A DNA stretch of 64,000 bases, taken from Papaver somniferum (Eukaryota > Streptophyta > Magnoliopsida > Ranunculales > Papaveraceae). Shown here one piece after another: positions 1-12,248 of this stretch (within the stretch, counting starts at the first letter, position 1; each line of letters begins with the position of its first letter). The notes beneath the pieces were generated by a model. That model ran no database searches. It was not told the DNA's origin and worked only from the letters and a program-made list of their open reading frames with translations. The DNA lies in contig NC_039362.1 in NCBI RefSeq assembly GCF_003573695.1, positions 193,312,827-193,376,826 of the forward strand, read 5' to 3'. The position numbers and the translations under genes were made by a program.

Positions 1-916
1 TAAAATGCAACTCTAGTGAAATTTGGCGATGTGATACTTTCTATGTATTGAGTGTGATTTGCTCTGGCTCCTCTTGAGGTACCCATGATTCTTGGCCGTG
101 GTTCACCAAAATAGCCTACAACCCACATGCCTTGTCAATGTTAGATATGTTACACTTTCTGTGTTATATCTTAAAAATTGCTATGACATGTTATTGGACA
201 TTCCGACCCACTGTTATCGGAATCCAATCATCGCTACTCTCGACTTCATCGTGCATGCCCGTTCTCTTATATAATTTTTTACTCAGGCGAATGGGAAGCA
301 GAGTTCGACAATAAGATATCCAATGAAAAACAAAAAAAAGAAGAAAATACATGAGCTGCGCCCAAGGCCAAACACTATGGTCTATGGGCAATATTTTGGC
401 TTGGCTATTCCCATAATCCAACCAAACCCAATTTCTATGGGTTTTCCCTTAGCTTGGAAAAACATCTCAAACATCTCAGTCGCTCTCCAGCCAGGAATAC
501 GTGACGTAAATTTCAAATTAGTTGGTTCCTCGGATAATTTGTTATGCTACTATGGATCCTCTGACTCCCAATCGGGTTGCCTTCCCGGGTCTTGCCGGTC
601 TTGCCTGTAGGTCGTGATGTGCCTCGAGATGGCGCATTCTGTCCCCCTGCCCGTGGGGAATATTAGCTTAATAAATTAATTCTTATCCAATTAGCCAATT
701 TGGAGCAGTCTGATTTGTTATAAGAACTGCATAGCTCATACTCTCAAATCTCAATAAAGTTGTGTAGAATGTGTGGAAAAGAAGGGACCGAGCTAGGAAC
801 ATATCTATGGTGCAAAATTATCAAGGTTGGCGAGTATGTCAAAACGTGCTTTGGAGCCCGTAACATAAAAATAATTAAGGTTGGGCTTTGATGAGGTGGA
901 ATCATTAAGAAAAAAC
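1..916. other. Intergenic stretch without a recognised gene
   Basis: Reading frames here are short and match no family I recognise. I see no convincing transposon end, repeat array or RNA gene before the element that begins near 917. Confidence 0.5.
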
Positions 917-1320
917 GATTTTTTGGGGATCATGGTTTTTTTGGGGACCATGGTTCTATTTTTAGTAATTTAGAAGTAAATCTAGGTCACCCCTTATCTA
1001 GATATTTATATTAATACCTAAACTACCCTCCTGATTAATTTTGGATAAGCTAAAGAAGTAGAATTATTGAGAGAGTAAAGTTAGAGAAGATGAAGAAGAA
1101 AAACATGGAAAATAATAATCTTGAGTTATTTCTTAGATGGTAATTGTATTCTTCCCCAAACTCAATCTCAAGATGAAAACGATGGATTTTACCAACCACA
1201 ACCGGAGGAAGAGCATTTGGGTTATCAGGTATGCTTCAAACTTAGATAATGTTGTTTTAATTGCTTCAAACTTTCGAAAAAATGAAATTTTTTATCCAGA
1301 TTTGGGCCAGTTCGGTTACC

Positions 1321-2050
1321 ATATGTCAAGAACATGTAACCGAACATAACCTGAAAGTGTAGTTCGGTTACGTTTTTCAAACACGCAGGTTACCGAACTC
1401 GCTCGTTAATGGAGGTTTTGGTCGTACAGTGTAATGTTCGGTTTGCCCGCAATGTAACCGAACTTTAGGGTCTAGAAGTTTGGTTGCTTTGCAAACAATA
1501 ACTAACCGAACTTTACGTGAAAATAAAATTTTACCAACTGTACATAGTTCGGTTGGTACGCGAAGTTCATACCAACCAACTATCCAACCGAACTTTACGT
1601 TAAAAAAAATTATTCCAAGTGTAAGAAGTTCGGTTGGTTCACAAACTTTTATCCAAAAGCGTATCTAACCGAACTCACCTATAAAAAAAAAACCCAAAGT
1701 TACAATGTTATATTCGGTTACCTAGTATAAAATGGTAGGTAACCGAACTTTGAACTTAACAATTTATTTGGGTACATCTTGTGTATTCGGTTACATATCA
1801 AATTGCTCTACCGACCGAACTTAAAGTTCGGTGATACCTTATTTTGTGAAGGAATCGAACTTATGGACTTGTGTTGTTCTAATACAAGGAGTTCGGTTAA
1901 AAGTATTTTTTGCGAATCAACCGAACTCTGAGTTCTGCTAAGAAAAATTAATTCGTGATAACCGAATTTTTTGCGACGAAACCGAAAGTTTTGCGACGTA
2001 ACCGAATTAAAAGTTCGGTTGAGACTTGTTTTTTGCGACGTAACCGAACT
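1321..2050. repeat. Cluster of AACCGAAC/GTTCGGTT motifs in both orientations
   Basis: About twenty copies of an 8-9 bp motif, AACCGAACT or its complement AGTTCGGTT, lie over 730 bp, many as closely spaced inverted pairs. The DNA between the motifs is not conserved, so this is not a simple tandem repeat. Motif clusters of this kind occur in subterminal regions of hAT and CACTA transposons, where they bind transposase. That role is inferred here. Confidence 0.75.
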
Positions 2051-2202
2051 TTTCTCTAGAAAAAAACCTCCATTAAACCTCTATGCAACTTCCATTTTCA
2101 ACTCATTTTTGATAATTACTTCTCATTTATTCAACCAAAAACGAATGACAAGTAATGGGTTTATGAGAATATCTTTGCTAATATTTTAAATTAAGCTATA
2201 TA

Positions 2203-2513
2203 TATATAGAGGTGGTGGTGCTTGGTGGTGGTGGTAATCGGAGGTGGTGGTGGTGGGAGGAGGTGGTGGTGGTAATCGGTGGTTGGTGGTGGTGATAATC
2301 GGAGGTGGTGGCGGTGGTAATCGGCGGTGGTGGGAGGAGGTGGTGGTGGTAATCGGTGGTTGTTGGTGGTGATAATCCGAGGAGGTGGTGGTGGTAATCG
2401 GCGGTAGTGGTGGGAGGAGGTGGTAGTGGTAATCGGTGGTTGGTGGTGGTGATAATCAGAGGTGGTGGTGGTGGTAATCGGCGGTGGTGGTGGGAGGAGG
2501 TGGTGGTTATATA
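2203..2513 (+). repeat. GGT-rich compound minisatellite
   Basis: Long runs of GGTGGTGGT are punctuated by TAATCGG and GGGAGGAGG blocks in a higher-order unit of roughly 60-110 bp repeated about four times. The G-rich strand is the plus strand and could form G-quadruplexes. No protein is supported here. Confidence 0.8.
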
Positions 2514-2642
2514 TATAGGTGGTTATTAAGTTGGTTTTAAATTAAATTAGGTTAAGGGTAGGCTAGTCATTTCAATGCTTTAGGACACCCCTTATAACTA
2601 TAGGGAAGGTAGCCTAATAAAATCATGGTCCCTAAAAAATCA

Positions 2643-3776
2643 TTCTTAAGAAAGAACCATGTTTTAGGGTACACAAGAAAATTTTAGGGTACAAAAATTT
2701 TTTTTAGGGCATTCAAGGATGCGGTGATAAGGGGTATTCAATGATAGGTAAATTACTTGCTTACCCTCGATGAATTTATTAATTTACTAATATATTATTT
2801 ATTTTGTCATTTAAATTTATTTGGAAAAATATTTTTTTAATATTTTTTTTAATTGAGAGAAATACAAAAGGATTATTTAAAAGGATTCTCATCGAACAAG
2901 AAACTTGTCAGGAGCCTAACAACACGCTGAGCTCCAACCCTTTTTGTACCACCACACTTAACCTATAAAAAAGGAAATCTCCTACCCGCACATTAGCGTC
3001 ATGGCTAGCCATGTAATTGCAAAGACGTTTAATAAAATTGGTCGTATCAACTCCATGCTCGCCAAGAGTGGTAAAGGCCAAGGCCTCAAACCCATATGCC
3101 TGCTATGTGCATTTCTCCAAATATTTGGTGTTCTTTCGAACAACAACATCCTTGAGAGCTTGCCCCAACTCCAATTTTTTTTTCTTTTTTTCGAACAACA
3201 TCATCCTTGGTATTTCTTTTTTAGTTTTTATTTTTCAGTTTTTTTTTTAAATTAAATTTTTTTAGAAAAATATATATTAAAAAAAATTAAAAAATCAAAA
3301 ATTTTTATTTTAAAAATATTTATCATTTTTTTAAAGAAAATAATAGGAAAAATTAAAAAAAAAAATATTTTTTTAATATATATATATATATATACTTTTA
3401 ACTTTTAAAAAGAATTTGTTTAAGAAAAAAAAAAAGAAATTAATATCAAAACTGGTTATTAGATAGTAATCTTAAAAGCCAAAAACAGATTATTAGATAG
3501 TAATCTTAAAAGCTCCTTATCCATATATTTTACTTAATACCAAAACTGCTCTTATTTATATTTTTTAATATTTAATTTTTAAAAATTTTAAAAAAATATA
3601 AATTTTATAAAAAAGTCAAAATCAAAATCAAAAAATATAAATAAAGGAAATTTTGGTATTAAGTAAAATATATGGATAAGGAGCTTTTAAGATTACTATT
3701 TAATAACCTGTTTTTGTTTTTATATGATATGTCATAAAATTTCTAAGTATGTCCTAAAACTTGGTTCTTAAGAAAT
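2643..3776. mobile_element. Second TIR element, adjoining the first, AT-rich
   Basis: The left end (TTCTTAAGAAAGAACCATG, then TTTTAGGGTAC) is mirrored at the right end, whose reverse complement reads TTCTTAAGAACCAAG followed by TTTTAGGACATAC. The interior is extremely AT-rich, non-coding, and contains a nested fold-back element at 3481-3717. The TTCTTAAGAA ends are palindromic, so the boundaries are approximate and no target duplication is certain. Confidence 0.45.
3481..3717. mobile_element. Fold-back MITE with near-perfect long inverted arms
   Basis: The arms 3481-3565 and about 3640-3717 are reverse complements across roughly 75-80 bp with few mismatches; both contain AGCTCCTTATCCATATATT. 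They are separated by an AT-rich loop. The outer part of the left arm (GTAATCTTAAAAGC) is also duplicated just upstream at 3455-3480. There is no coding capacity. The structure is that of a MITE that would fold into a hairpin if transcribed. Confidence 0.75.
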
Positions 3777-4432
3777 TTTGAAGTCTTTTTACTAGTTTTG
3801 TATCCATCCTGGTCAAGGATAGATTATTGCTATAGTGCTTACAAATTTATTTATTTTGCGCGGATTAGCTAGATATTTTACAAGATTTCTCGGCATTGCT
3901 CAATAATGAGTACCTAACATTCCTGCCGGAAAATTTCTTGCATAAGACCAAAATGATAGTGTGGTATGGCATTTTGAAATTTCAAAATGGTGTTATTTAA
4001 CCCATACGAATGTGCTCAATTTTTTTTTTTTTTGCTAGAAAAGAAAAATATACTAATATATACAGTGAGAATTACGTCCGAGTAGGTCAAACTGAGGCTT
4101 TGTCTCCGAGCATTCACCGAAAACATTAAATTTTCTACTATACTAGGGTATGACCCGTGCCGTAACGGCACGGGCTGCTATGACCCAAAATCAAAATATG
4201 TTGATCACCACGGTTCGTGAACGGTCCAATTCTTAATGTACGGTTGGTGAACCCTCTCGATATTCTAGAAATTCATATATCTTTGCGAGATAGTTCGTCA
4301 ACCTATCCTGGGCCGAAATAATAAATTTTTTGAATTTCTCTCTTTGATGTTTGAAATATTCCCAATTATATGGAAATATAAGGTGACCGAAGTTTACATT
4401 GTGGCATAAAATTTCCAGCTTGTACTCTAAAC
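3777..4432. other. Intergenic stretch; 21-bp perfect palindrome at 4154-4174
   Basis: No gene is supported. The one notable item is a palindrome with 10-bp arms (CCCGTGCCGT and its complement) around a single central base. It is flanked on both sides by the direct repeat TATGACCC. A 15-bp T run lies near 4020. Confidence 0.5.
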
Positions 4433-5296
4433 TAGGGGTGTGCAATGGACGGACGGTTGCGGATTAGGAGTCACCCGCGTCCAATCCATTAATATTGCGG
4501 ATTTGAAAAATCCAACCGTGTCCGGCCAATCACCCACGGATTTCAAATCCGCGGATTAACGGATGATACGGGACGGATGTGGGGATTTAGATAGAAAAAA
4601 GAAAGTAAAACCCAAAATAACATGGGAGAACTAGTTTCGAGTCCTCCTTCAATTGGATATGAACCGAAACCTTTTACCTTGATTGTACTAATATAAAGAA
4701 GGATATTGTCATCAACACCCCAAACATACGAGATCTTTAAGTTTTGCTCACGGATGCTTCATATCCTGTTAAGCACTTGGGTAGTTGGGTTCAAAACGAA
4801 AATCTAGTTGTGTACCTTCTGAAGTTTAATTGTGTTGGAATCGGCTCCATTTGTTTACACTTCCTTCTCCTAATAGCGAAATCAAGAAACAATCTCAAGT
4901 GCCAGAGAATGTTGTAATCCTAATTTCAAACGATCAAGATCTGATAATTAAATCTTTTATTGTTGACATGTTTCATTTTGAACTGCAAACTGCTTGAGTT
5001 TACTAAGTCTGTTATAGTTTCTTACAATGGATATTTGTTCTTCTGGGTGTATGTTTTTACGGCCCCTAGAGTTTACTAAATATCCTAAATATTTCTATTA
5101 AATTCCCTTATTACCCTACAGTGCGGGTAAATCCGCGGATTGTAAAGTCCAACCGCAACCAAACCGTGTAAACGTGCGGATTTAAGAATCTCACCCGTGT
5201 CAGACCCATAACTCTTACGGATTGAGTTTCACCCGCAATTTTGCGGATGGATACGGATGAAATCCACGATTCCTTTTTTTTTTTTGCACACCCCTG
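4433..5296. mobile_element. Non-autonomous hAT element, 864 bp
   Basis: The ends are TAGGGGTGTGCA and, reverse-complemented, CAGGGGTGTGCA: a 12-bp TIR with one difference, of the AGGGGTGTGCA type common in plant hAT elements. Flanking 8-bp target duplications are CTCTAAAC (4425-4432) and CTATAAAC (5297-5304), 7 of 8 matching, which fits hAT. Several GCGGAT motifs lie within about 170 bp of each end, in both orientations, as expected for subterminal transposase sites. No transposase is encoded, so movement would need an autonomous partner. Confidence 0.85.
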
Positions 5297-5965
5297 CTAT
5301 AAACTTGATTAGTGAACTAACATACATCCGGTTATTTTTGTTGATATTTAAAAAGTATCATCAAAATTTGTCAGCTGCTTAGTGAACTTTAAGAGGTCGA
5401 AGTCTGCTGAAATTCAAAATTGTTACAAAGAAATAAGATGTGGTATACATATCAAATCCAGACCCCACTGTTTGCTAAATCCATATACACCGTCTTTAAC
5501 TCCAAGTTAATGCATCCCATTACTGAATTTTTGACTGGCTTTTTAGTTCGTTTTAATTTCTTCACTAAATTTTTGGCTGCGGTATCATGTATTGTTAATG
5601 TCTTGAATTTAAAATGGGATGTTAGTTCACTGGACACATATTAATTTGTATTCTAGGTAACATGTAGTGGTAGCCGAAAATGGATCATATGACCACAATC
5701 CATAAAGTATGGGAGTAAAAGACACAAGAAAATTTAGTCATATATATCCTTTCTTTAGGCTTTATTCTTTATTCTATCTCTTTTTCTTTCTTATTTATTT
5801 TCTCTCTCCAATTTAAATTTAATCGCGAGAAAGGTCTTAACTTCCGAAATATAGGTCGGATTTTGATAAAATTTATATTTTTGGAAAGGACTCGAAAATC
5901 TCTACAAAACAAGATCCATTGTTGATATAAAATTCGAAAAAAATAAATTGAACCAGGCCGAGCAT
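5297..5965. other. Intergenic, nothing recognised
   Basis: AT-rich DNA. The two overlapping opposite-strand frames near 5450-5640 show no family resemblance and no supporting signals. Confidence 0.45.
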
Positions 5966-5968
5966 ACA

Positions 5969-6475
5969 TGATGCACCCAGGTGCAACATGGCCAAAATTT
6001 ATTTCCTACAAGAATATATACATTATGCACTCAGATGCACCTCGACAAAACTTATTTCCTCTAAGAGTATGCCTTATGCACTCAGGTGCACCTTAGGAAA
6101 ACCTATTTTATACAAGAATCAAAAGGAAATACAGTATGCACCCGGGTACAACCAAGCTGAAAGCAATTTCCCTTCGAATATACATTATGCATTCAGATGC
6201 ATCTTGTGTATTTCGTGGATTAGTCTTGGGTTATCCTGATAATCACCTACAATATATGATGTACAACCAAAGTCACTAGTTCATGATCTCGATCAACAAA
6301 AATACCATTATTACCGTCACATTCACCACTAAAACACTAACCAAAAACAGGCATTAAAGAAAGAAAATAAAAGGAACAAGAAACAAAAAATTCAAATAAA
6401 CATACGTTATGCACTCGGGTGCATCCAGGACAAAACCTATTTTCCTATCAGAGTATACATGATGCACTCGTGTGC
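5969..6475. repeat. Interspersed dyad repeat, core GCACTCAGGTGC
   Basis: Seven copies of a near-palindromic core (variants of ATGCACTCAGGTGCAT) start near 5970, 6024, 6072, 6136, 6184, 6408 and 6450. The first five are spaced about 50-60 bp and some spacers are similar (TTTCCT..AAGA..TAT). Each core contains CAGGTG/CACCTG, an E-box type sequence. One weaker copy may lie near 6255. It looks like a decaying minisatellite. Confidence 0.7.
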
Positions 6476-8347
6476 ATCTCGCGTATTCTGTGGTTAAATC
6501 TAGGTTTAACTATCAAACTCGAACCAACAATAGTCAACATGGAAAACAAGAAAAAAATATGAAAAGATATAAGGGTTCACATGAATTGCAATGTTGAAGT
6601 CAAATGCTTTGTCTTTAACAATAACAAGATATATAATGAGATTACTGCAGGTACAAATTAGCAAATGCCACCATACATGAATTTTCAAAACAGGAGTTCA
6701 GCCTGTGTACCACGTGCCAAAAAAAAAGTGGTAGCTCATAAAAATAATGCAATTTCTATCAAAATGTATATACATATATGTATCAGGATAAAGCTCAAAG
6801 GTTGGTAACCAAAATTATTATTCCATGAGAAACATCAAAAACACTTCCTTTTATTTTGATAAAAGAAGAGGTCATGTTCATTTCCAATAATTGAGATCAT
6901 TTCCAACAGTTGAGATCAGTATATGAAGTCTAGTTGCAGTGGAAAAACATGGTGACACTAATGCAACCATTATAGACTCTTATATTCATTAATTAAAATG
7001 AAAAAATGGATCACTAAGCTCAGTTCCCCAATGTCAAGCAAATACACGGAAAATATGTACTTGGACTGAAAGAGGAAATAATACAAACACCTTATGAGCC
7101 TGAACAAAATTAAAGTAGTATTAAATTGTAGAACGCCAATACAAGAAGATTCGCTAAACTAAAGTAGCAATCGATTAGATTAGGACAATAATCAATTATT
7201 CATCAATATATCAAACAAGAGATTTAGTCGTTGTGCATGAACCAATAATCTAAGGGAGTCCTAATTCACCTCTTCTAATAATCATATTCAAACAAGAGAT
7301 TCTGTCAAATTGAGAAACATATGAACCCCCATGTGATTTTCCCTTGATTAACATCATTGATTCAATCAAATTCAGCAACCTAAAGGATGTAGCTTTTGCA
7401 GCTACAATTAAGCAATTGAATCTGTAAAGTATCAATGGAACAACCTCTTTCCTCACCCATAAACCAGCACCAAATGCCTCTTCAATTTCATTTCTCATCA
7501 ATAAATTAAGAATTCACAGTAAAAGTGACCACTTACCCAAAGTTAGCCGATGGTGGTGGTAGTAATGGCGATGGCGTTGGAGTTGTTGGTGCTGGTGGTG
7601 GTGGCTATGTTGGTAACCATGGAGATGTTGACCGGCGCTGTAGTGGTGGTGGTGCTGCTGCTGCTTATGGTGTCGCTGGTGGAATCGAAGAGGCTACAAT
7701 TGAATCTGAGAAGAAAGATAAGGGCATATAAGTAACTTAAGTCTTAATATTATAATTTGAGTTTGGGCAGAATGCCCATGATGGCTATTAAAACAAATTA
7801 TTGGAATGTATGGCTATACGAAAGATTGGCAAAGTTTGCTTGTCTTTTAAATCCAAGAATTCAAATCTAGAATCTATTTAACCAGAAAACTGGTAGACTA
7901 GACTAAAAGCCCTCTTGCAATATAACTTTCCAAGATATTTTCAATTTAGTGGCTTCACACAGGTATTGGCTTCCCCATTGATGGCATAGCTGCATGCAAT
8001 GGCTTTGTGAACGAAATTGATAAGATTCAAAAGGATTGTGATATTGATGCAATCCCGACACAGGTGCTACATTGATGGCATGCTTGAATATCGTTTAATA
8101 TTCCAATACTTAGAACCATAAATTTAAAGTTAACATTTACTATCCTTAATACGTAGTATGTGGTCAAGGACGATATATATATTTTTTTCCTTCCCCCATT
8201 TCCTTTCGTTCGAGATCAGAACATGAACTCCAAGTTAAGGATCCCCCCTTAGTCTTTACTGGCCTCATGCCTGCTGAAATGCAATTATCTTTGCTCTTTA
8301 TGTTTCCTGTTATCCATCAGTAAAACACATACCAAAATTTAAAAAAC
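6476..8347. other. Intergenic; no supported gene
   Basis: A glycine-rich frame at 7525-7731 arises from GGT/GGC-rich low-complexity DNA. An 83-codon frame on the minus strand (7250-7501) has no recognisable domain. Neither has convincing gene signals. A transcript could exist here but nothing in the sequence proves it. Confidence 0.4.
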
Positions 8348-8350
8348 TAA

Positions 8351-8784
8351 GAGCCTGTTTGGTATAGTTTTCAAAAACAGTTTTCTGTTTTTAAAAACAG
8401 AGAAAACAAAAAACAGGAGAAAACGCGTTTGGTAGGGACATTTTCAGAAAATGTTTTCTATCTGTTTTCTGTTTTTAAAAACAAAAAAATGAAAACAACA
8501 AATTATTGTTTTCTGTGTTTTCTCTTTTTTTCTTTTCTTTTTTATTTTCTTCTTTTCAGAACAAAGTAAGAGATGGGGGAATGACTGCAAGTGAGTCATG
8601 GCTAATATCACTATCTCTTAGACGAATCTTTACATTTGATCCGATTTAGTTGGTTTTCCTTGTTTTCAAAAACAGTTTACCAAATAATTTTTAGAAAATG
8701 AAAACAAGGAAAAAAGGGTATGTTTTTAAAACAGTGGAAAACTATTTTTGAAAACTGTTTTTAAAAACCGTACCAAACAGGTCC
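8351..8784. mobile_element. Tourist-like MITE (PIF/Harbinger), 434 bp
   Basis: The left end is GAGCCTGTTTGGTA and the right end, reverse-complemented, is GGACCTGTTTGGTA. Both are flanked by the trinucleotide TAA (8348-8350 and 8785-8787). A 3-bp TAA target site and CCTGTTTGG ends are typical of PIF/Harbinger-derived Tourist MITEs. The interior repeats TTTTTAAAAACAG-type words in both orientations and encodes nothing. Confidence 0.8.
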
Positions 8785-8787
8785 TAA

Positions 8788-11700
8788 GCATTACGGATGC
8801 CTTTACGTATTATTAAAAGTTTGTGTAACTCGGTTGGTGTTCACCGATTTTAAAACGTCATTTTTGCCCACCACCTCCCTCTGGATTGAAATCCCACATC
8901 CATTTTATTTTCAAAAGTATATAGCTGATATTCCACCCATGGTACTATGTTCTCATCGTTTCATTTACATCATTATCATAAATATTATATTGTATGCTTA
9001 AAAACAAAAAATGAGGGGCACTCTGCTTAAAGATTTAATCCATTTCACCGACGTGCTGGGTGCATGTTTGATTTTGTGAACTTCCTCTTCTTCTTCTTGA
9101 TTTTAACTTCCCAAAGTAATTGATGACATCTAAAATATCCTAAGCTGAAGCTTGCTCAATCAATTATTTTGTGGTCTCGATAGCATAAGGGTGTGGGAAC
9201 CGTCTCATAGACCACTTCTACAATGATTTGTTGATTTCCTCCTGGTTCATCAATACACTTTGAATCTCATGCCGGTAATATGACGGCACTTCAGCATGTA
9301 GAAGAAGATGCTGAATGGCCTCAATGTGGAGAAATAACTTACGAGATTCACAACTGCAAATTAGTCCAATACATTATGCCACTACCTCCGAAAAGCATTC
9401 ACACTTGGCCATTTCCAAACTTTACTTTACAGTAATGTATGACAGGGATAGTACAAATATAGTTGGGTCCTCTCTCTAAGATTTGGGCATTAAATATATA
9501 TATATCCTTAAATAATGTACACTCCCAGATTTGGGCAGTATCAAACAGTTGTAAATACATGTTAAAGAATCCGTTCGAATAACATGTCTACAATCAAATA
9601 TAAATAACCAAGTGTTTCACGTGAAACCAAAAAAATGATCGTGTGTACTGCCAGTTTCTTACGACGAATATCATCAGTCAATATTCAGATTAGTGTCATC
9701 CGGCATACATACCTTCTAGTCTTCAACACAAATGCAAACTCAAAGCTGCAAAGCCACTATTCCGCTGTGCTCCATCGGATTACCCCTAGTTATTTAAACC
9801 TAAATTGTACGTTCACCATCACCATCTTTGACCATGTTCTATAAAAACGGGAATATGACTTGCATACAATAATCCAGAAAAGAAAATCGCTAAAACTTAA
9901 TTGTAATGATGAAGTTGGATAAGTGATGGAACCATTTTAACACAATTTTGTTGAGTGAGTATATGAATTAAAAAGAAGTACATGCCGGAATTAAAATTTG
10001 AAACAACATGCTATTAGGTCATTGCACAATCACAAATGGTTATAAAGTGTTAAATAGGAAATGCACGCGATATGTGCTATTATCTTGCAACTTCCATTCA
10101 CCAGATATTTATATGTTATCGGATTTAATCAGAGAATTTAGGGTTGCTTGAATTGCATACCTTGATCCACACAATCCTATACTTTTACGCAATTATTACA
10201 TGTAAATGTCCTTCATTATCTCCCCAACAGACCACTATTAACCCATATCATGTTCCGTTTCTTAAATTTAGGGCCAGTTCGACTTAGCTTATAAAAGAAC
10301 CTCCGGATACAACACTCCCATCAACGTTGTGACTGAGAATCAGTCCTAATCTCCTTGTAGTCGTTCATGTAGACATTGTTATGACACATATGACTGAATA
10401 CCATGTTCAATGTATTAGTGTCAACCATCCACCAAGGGGCTCCAGCCCTCCAAATCACAGCCATATCGAAGTGGTTGTAATGCCTAAGCTTGAAAGAAAC
10501 TTAAACTACACTTCTCTTTTCTGTAAAAAAATGTCTATGCCAACTAATAGTACGTTTCGAACACCAGGAATACATAGCTAACCATCGTAGAATTGTATAA
10601 ACCAAAAATTCTTGTCAAACCGTGAAAATGAACTCCCTAAGAACCACATACACACACCAACCCTTAACTGGGAACGAATTATGGGTGTGAACGGTTTTTT
10701 GTTTAGTTTATTTCCACGGTTTGTGCACAATCAACGATCTCGAATTATCTTTTTCACAATAATTTCCTTCCCAGTCAGTTTTTTAGATTTTACTTTTTAA
10801 CATAGTTTTAGTTGTATGCCTTCAACATCGTCACAGTTTTGTGCGAAAAATTAATCACGTAGTCAAATTAATCTGCCGATGATTACACTGTAGAAGCATA
10901 AGAATGGTTAAAGATAGAAGAAATTGGAGAAGTAAGCAAATCGGGGATCAAAAACATTTGCAGTGATGCGAAAGAGCACAAAAAGATTCCGTTTCATGGA
11001 AGACATAATGGATTTGAATAGGGAAGATTAGTTATATGTCATGAGCCATATAAAAATCATTTTCAAACTCTACCACGACAACAAATTTTGCTAAATAAAA
11101 TTCCTTTCAAAAGTAAAGAGTTGTAACAACTTTCGTTAGCAAAATGACACAAACTTATAAAGAAAAATTTAAAATGTAAAATTTGACAGAAAAGTTTGAT
11201 GAATATGAGGCATTAGCGATGAAGGAACTTGACATTGTAGACTGATAGAATAATAAGGAGACTGGAAACGGGAAAAAATAGGAATCCAAAAATCAAACCT
11301 TGGCAGTATCCAGCAGCATATCAACTCATGCATACTCGAAAAACTGAATCAGCGGAAACCTTATTTCCCCTGCCATGCAAATAGCTGAATTCACACCAAA
11401 GGACTGTAACTCCTACCAAACGAAAATCTACACCAACAATAATCCGGAATGCTGAATGAAAATTAAAATTAAAATTAAAAAAAAAAAAATGAATAGGATA
11501 CACGGGAAACAAACGAACCATGGCGATGGTAAAGGATTCTATCTGAAATTTATATATCGTATATCCATATGCTGCGAAACTGGGTATAACTGATCTTTTA
11601 ACTCCATTAAATTTCCAGAAGACAGTCTTTGAAACGGACGCTCTTTGATTTCTTAGGAGCATTTTTTCATTTTTCATTAAGGGGTTAATGGCCAGAGAAA

Positions 11701-12248
11701 ATTTGGGCGAGAAAATGGAAGAGGGTGACTAAATCACGGTTGTTCCGCTAGAGTGTAAGATTACGCAGTAAAACCTTGGCCCTTCTTTATCTTCTCAAAC
11801 TGTAGATCTCCGTCTAACTTAAAAACGGAAGAGGTGATTTGGAAACACATATTAGTGGCTTAATCTGGACCGTTTTTTATATGTTCAAATTATGGATAGT
11901 CGTTTATATGAAAAACATCATTGTCCCTTATAATATAAATTTAATTGTTATATAGTCAATCTATTAAAAATCTTATTATCATACTCTGTTTTTGCATAAT
12001 CAAAATCACCTTAGTGAAAGAGACAATCTTTTAATATAGGTGGCGTTGCATGGTGATAAGTACCTAAAACTTATGCTGGAAAACCCCTTGCATTGTTTTG
12101 CAAGTATTCAATTTCTTCGTAGTATGTTTTTTGTGAAAATATAAGGCCTGAATGATTGTGTTTTATAAAGATTATGTTAGATGTGATGTTCCCCATAATA
12201 TAAGGCCTGAATGATTTGCAATACTCTTTCATGTAAAAAGAAAAAAAA
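8788..12248. other. 3.4-kb intergenic region without a recognised gene
   Basis: Only short unconvincing frames are present. The longest (11321-11677, minus, 118 codons) is Phe-rich and matches no domain I know. A 20-bp direct repeat (ATATAAGGCCTGAATGATT) occurs twice near 12140 and 12198. No LTR, TIR or RNA gene was found. Confidence 0.4.

Larger units (their letters stand above)
917..2641. mobile_element. Non-autonomous DNA transposon with short TIRs (unclassified)
   Basis: The left end reads GATTTTTTGGGGATCATGG. The reverse complement of the right end reads GATTTTTTAGGGACCATGA, so the two ends form an imperfect terminal inverted repeat of about 19 bp. Just inside both ends are similar AT-rich segments with CACCCCTTAT-like words. 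The interior has no transposase; it holds a dense cluster of AACCGAAC motifs (1321-2050) and a GGT-rich minisatellite (2203-2513). I could not define a clean target-site duplication, so the exact ends and superfamily (MULE or hAT-like) are uncertain. Confidence 0.5.

Noticed and set aside
5969..6475. CRISPR-like array
   Set aside because: Spacing is irregular, repeats are imperfect near-palindromes, and the DNA is plant nuclear.
7525..7731. Glycine-rich protein
   Set aside because: Derived from GGT/GGC-rich repeats in two overlapping frames; no good start context or family match.
9180..9480. Possible zinc-finger or transposase fragment on the minus strand
   Set aside because: A few codons (CSCESRKLF) look suggestive but no family pattern holds.
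11321..11677. 118-codon minus-strand frame
   Set aside because: Phe-rich low-complexity sequence with no domain or splice support.
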